Shown: positions 61,708 to 64,000 of the stretch, piece by piece | How the letters are laid out: the number at the start of each line of letters is the position of its first letter | Position numbering within the stretch: position 1 is the stretch's first letter | Assembly (NCBI GenBank): GCA_023433705.1 | Contig: JAEYUC010000024.1 | Location: 62,001 to 126,000, forward strand | Length of the DNA: 64,000 nt | Source of the DNA: Pseudomonadota bacterium | GTDB taxonomy: Bacteria > Pseudomonadota > Gammaproteobacteria > Steroidobacterales > Steroidobacteraceae | Direction of reading: 5' to 3' | Position numbers and translations under genes: made by a program | Notes under the pieces: generated by a model | Seen by the model: the letters and a program-made list of their open reading frames with translations, nothing else | Database searches by the model: none | Told to the model about the DNA's origin: nothing

Positions 61708-62114
61708 GGGAGGAACTCCGGCGGACTGCTGCGTCCCTGGTGGCAGCTGCCGCAGGTCACCGGCAGCGAGTAACGCCGGTCGCCGCCGAGTTGCGCGAGA
61801 TGTTTGCCGTTGATGTCTTCGAGCATGGCGATCATGAGCCTGGCCGTGTGCTTGCGCGGGTTGTCGTCGGAGACGTAGTCGATCACGCTGGAATCCCGGT
61901 CCTCGACGTGGCAGTAGCTGCACGAGACTCCGAGATCGCGCTCGTACTCCTTCATCAGCAGGCGCACGTCATCCTTCGAAAGTGTCGCGGGCAACACCTT
62001 GAGGTTCGTCGCGGCCGCGGCGGCGGTCTGCGCCTGCCGCGCGTGCGCGAGCATCGCGGCGGCGGCCAGCGCGCAACCAGCGAGCGCGGTACTGACGAGG
62101 ATGTGGTTCTTCAC
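61704..62114 (-). CDS. Small c-type cytochrome with two haem motifs
   Basis: 136 residues. Two CxxCH sites: CSYCH (Cys65-His69) and CGSCH (Cys121-His125). The N-terminus is a signal sequence; LAGC at residues 11-14 could be a lipobox, so it may be a lipoprotein. The middle has KHTARLMIAMLEDING, a helix that resembles the haem-binding part of reaction-centre-type cytochrome subunits. It likely passes electrons in the periplasm, possibly to the monohaem-motif protein encoded by the overlapping downstream gene. The upstream gap of 157 bases to the DsbD-alpha-like gene holds no gene. Confidence 0.82.
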   Translation of the reverse strand: MKNHILVSTALAGCALAAAAMLAHARQAQTAAAAATNLKVLPATLSKDDVRLLMKEYERDLGVSCSYCHVEDRDSSVIDYVSDDNPRKHTARLMIAMLEDINGKHLAQLGGDRRYSLPVTCGSCHQGRSSPPEFLP

Positions 62115-62271
62115 GTTCCGGTCCTGGTGTGGCGGGCGCCCGGCCGGGCGATCCCTTCCTGATCGGCCGGCCGGGCCCCGCCACGTGGGTGACGGTGACT
62201 AACTACAACGAGATTAGGGAGGCGTCCGCGCGGCGGCCAATGGCGAACGGTGATCTGGTTAGTGCCGACCG

Positions 62272-62757
62272 TTATTGCGGCGCGTCGCCGGCGGCGGCGA
62301 TCCGGATGTTCTGCCGGATGAGATGGCAGGAGCCGTCGACTTCGTAACACGCCTGGCCGCTCAGCGTGGCCTCGGCCGGCGCGCCGTCCGCCGGCAGACG
62401 CACGCGCTGGCGCAGTTCCGCGCGCTCGCTGAAGTAACCGTATTCGGCGTTGATCGATTCGTCGCGCTTGCGCTTCGCGCCGATCGAACGCAGCGAGTCG
62501 ATGAGTTCGAGCGCGGAATTCGGCGCGCGCTTGAGACGCGCGGGCAGGGGGCCGAGCTCCGCCTTGAAATCCGAGGAATAGACGACCCAGTCGGGCGCGA
62601 GTATCGCGATGAGCACGAGCTCTGCTTCCGAGCCGGGTTTCGCCGTGGCCGGTTCGAGTCGCCAGCTCCACTCGATGGCCTGCGAGGCATCCTCCTCGGC
62701 GCCGACGGAGATGGTTGAGACGAAGGCAAGCACGGCTATGGCGAGGGCGATTCGCAT
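62272..62757 (-). CDS. Orphan DsbD N-terminal (alpha) domain-like exported protein
   Basis: 161 residues. Signal peptide MRIALAIAVLAFVSTISVG, cleavage near GAE. The rest reads as a beta-sandwich like the DsbD N-terminal domain: WSWRLEPATAKPGSEAEL, WVVYSSDFKAELG, LRQRVRLPADGAPAEATL, and the active-site-like ACYEVDGSCHL with two cysteines six residues apart. In full DsbD this domain receives electrons from the membrane part; here no membrane domain follows. It may pass reductant to the TlpA-like protein or to the haem proteins nearby. The spacing differs by one from E. coli DsbD (CX5C). Upstream 190 bases hold no gene. Confidence 0.72.
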   Translation of the reverse strand: MRIALAIAVLAFVSTISVGAEEDASQAIEWSWRLEPATAKPGSEAELVLIAILAPDWVVYSSDFKAELGPLPARLKRAPNSALELIDSLRSIGAKRKRDESINAEYGYFSERAELRQRVRLPADGAPAEATLSGQACYEVDGSCHLIRQNIRIAAAGDAPQ

Positions 62758-62947
62758 CGGCTCAGATCTCCCGGGAGGAATTCTTCATTACGGGAAGCTA
62801 GGGGCTGCCCACCGGGAGTGGGAAATGGCGCATTGGCATTCGCTCATGCCGAATCGCGACGCTTACGGGGTTGTAGTGTTGATCCGGCGCGAAGGCTTCG
62901 GAGGTCGCGTTTCCGGCTTCGAGTGGGTATCCGATACCCTATGCGTC

Positions 62948-63925
62948 ATGGAGACGCAGACCGCGCCGGATCCGCATCACTGCCAGAGCCCGCGCTTCGA
63001 TACCGGTAATCCGCTCGCGGAGCGGGGAATCCGGCGCGCGCTGTGGCTGACGATCGTCATGATGATCGTCGAGATCGCGGGCGGCTGGTGGTACAACTCG
63101 ATGGCCGTGCTGGCCGACGGCTGGCACATGAGCTCGCATGCGCTCGCGCTCGGGCTCTCCGCGTTCGCGTATTCGTTCGCGCGCAATCAGGCCGGGCATC
63201 GGCGATATGCGTTCGGGACCTGGAAGGTCGAGATCCTGGCGGGATACACGAGCGCGATCTTCCTGCTTGGCATCGCCGCGCTCATGGTTTTCCAGTCCGT
63301 CGAGCGGCTCATCGAGCCGCAGACGATCCACTACAGCGAGGCCATGGCGATCGCGGCGGTCGGGCTCGCGGTCAATCTCATCTGCGCGTGGTGGCTCAAG
63401 GACAGTCATGGTCACTCGCATGCCCATGGTGACGAGCATGCGCACGAATATGAACGCGGCGGCACGACTCACGCCGACCTCAACGTGAGGTCGGCATACA
63501 TGCACGTGCTCGCCGATGCGGCGACGTCGGTGCTCGCGCTGATCGCGCTCGCGGGCGGACTCTATTTCGGCGTGGTGTGGCTGGATCCCCTGATGGGCCT
63601 GGTGGGCGCGGCGCTGGTGTCGGTGTGGGCCTGGGGCCTGGTGCGCGACTCGAGCCGCATCCTGCTCGACGCCGAAATGGATGCGCCCGTCGTGGCCGAA
63701 ATCCGCGACGCGATCGAGAAGGGGCCGATTCCGGCACGAATCACCGACCTGCACGTGTGGCGCGTCGGCCGCGCGCAATACGCCGTGGTCGCGACCGTGA
63801 TCACACCATCGGGCGAGACCGGCGAATACTTCCGCCGAGCACTGGCCGTGCACGACGAGCTCGTGCACGTGACCGTCGAAGTCGACAAGAACAAGACGGT
63901 GCCTGGCACGGAAAATCCGGGATAA
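62948..63925 (+). CDS. dmeF: CDF-family metal cation exporter (DmeF-like)
   Basis: 325 residues, six membrane helices. The CDF metal-site helices are VLADGWHMSSHALAL (helix 2) and HVLADAATS (helix 5, HxxxD). A histidine-rich loop with SHGHSHAHGDEHAHE lies between helices 4 and 5, and the C-terminal cytoplasmic domain has ITDLHVWRVGRAQYAVV. The N-terminus with PHHCQS resembles DmeF, which exports cobalt and nickel. It should work as a proton antiporter. ATG 62948 is the best start for the conserved N-terminus. The last nine codons, coding for TVPGTENPG, lie in the left arm of the repeat at 63898-63992, so the C-terminal tail was altered by that element. Confidence 0.87.
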   Translation: METQTAPDPHHCQSPRFDTGNPLAERGIRRALWLTIVMMIVEIAGGWWYNSMAVLADGWHMSSHALALGLSAFAYSFARNQAGHRRYAFGTWKVEILAGYTSAIFLLGIAALMVFQSVERLIEPQTIHYSEAMAIAAVGLAVNLICAWWLKDSHGHSHAHGDEHAHEYERGGTTHADLNVRSAYMHVLADAATSVLALIALAGGLYFGVVWLDPLMGLVGAALVSVWAWGLVRDSSRILLDAEMDAPVVAEIRDAIEKGPIPARITDLHVWRVGRAQYAVVATVITPSGETGEYFRRALAVHDELVHVTVEVDKNKTVPGTENPG

Positions 63926-63992
63926 GCGGCGCGACGGCCGCACCAGACTCGATCTCGTCTCCGCTTATCCCGGATTTTCCGTGCCAGGCACC
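63898..63992. repeat. Long perfect inverted repeat, REP/RAYT-type element
   Basis: Two 32-base arms (63898-63929 and 63961-63992) are perfect inverse complements, with a 31-base loop. The outer part is GGTGCCTGGCAC/GTGCCAGGCACC, which resembles the REP families mobilised by REP-associated tyrosine transposases. No such transposase lies in the window. The left arm contains the exporter's final codons and its TAA. The structure can also fold in mRNA and may end transcription. Confidence 0.8.
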
Positions 63993-64000
63993 ATCTTCGT

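Noticed and set aside
1..64000. CRISPR arrays, tRNA genes, insertion sequences, prophage genes
   Set aside because: No regularly spaced repeats, cloverleaf sequences, transposase or phage structural genes were found on reading both strands.

Overview
The window is about two-thirds G+C (estimated by eye), almost fully coding, and carries no tRNA, rRNA, insertion sequence, prophage or CRISPR array that I could see. The organism is probably a gammaproteobacterium, perhaps of the Steroidobacter/Nevskia/Xanthomonas side of the class. The reasons are a glrK-qseG-glrR operon in the order known from enterobacteria, an exosortase-A type (PEP-CTERM) exopolysaccharide locus, a sulfate ABC transporter of the CysATW/Sbp type, a copper-linked TonB receptor and many c-di-GMP proteins. 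Placement below class is inference.

Region 1 (1-21.4 kb) is an exopolysaccharide / PEP-CTERM locus. It starts inside a Wzx-type flippase. A tightly overlapping plus-strand run follows: exosortase-associated acyl-CoA ligase, low-molecular-weight tyrosine phosphatase, two exosortase-type alpha/beta hydrolases and a VOC protein. Facing it on the minus strand are a glutamine-dependent amidotransferase (AsnB family), a CapK-like AMP ligase and a glycosyltransferase. Next come a secreted SGNH protein and a rare MocA-oxidoreductase/SDR fusion. A four-gene unit at 12.9-18.4 kb is the most interesting part: an acyl-CoA-dehydrogenase-like flavoprotein, an MBOAT acyltransferase fused to an SGNH domain, a free carrier protein and a free amino-acid adenylation enzyme. 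It looks like a Dlt system with DltB and DltD fused, plus an oxidase of the type that makes pyrrolyl thioesters from prolyl-carrier. I infer that it decorates the polysaccharide with an amino-acid-derived acyl group. A YdcF protein, a PEP-CTERM protein behind a near-perfect sigma-54 promoter, a strong terminator and another glycosyltransferase close the region.

Region 2 (21.4-33.3 kb) has galE-glrK-qseG-glrR on the minus strand. On the plus strand are an SrkA-like kinase, a lipoprotein, a large PAS/GAF/GGDEF/EAL protein, a YbdK-type ligase and an anchored hypothetical protein.

Region 3 (33.3-43.1 kb) has an ECF sigma / anti-sigma / subtilase operon, a TorF-type porin, two more GGDEF-EAL proteins and an MFS transporter. 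A REP-like repeat lies before the transporter.

Region 4 (43.2-48.7 kb, minus) has a TonB-dependent receptor whose N-terminus is a complete PCuAC copper chaperone. It also has a DUF2946-like protein, a photolyase that seems to need a CTG start, and an ExbB/TolQ-like protein.

Region 5 (48.9-56.3 kb, plus) is a sulfate uptake operon: CysA with a C-terminal UspA-like extension, CysT, CysW, a histidine kinase, a response regulator, and the binding lipoprotein Sbp a little further on.

Region 6 (56.3-64 kb) has an FAD/NAD(P)-binding protein and an MDR oxidoreductase with a signal peptide. A periplasmic redox group follows (TlpA-like protein, two haem-motif proteins, an orphan DsbD-alpha-like domain), then a CDF metal exporter. 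The last codons of the exporter lie in one arm of a long perfect inverted repeat.
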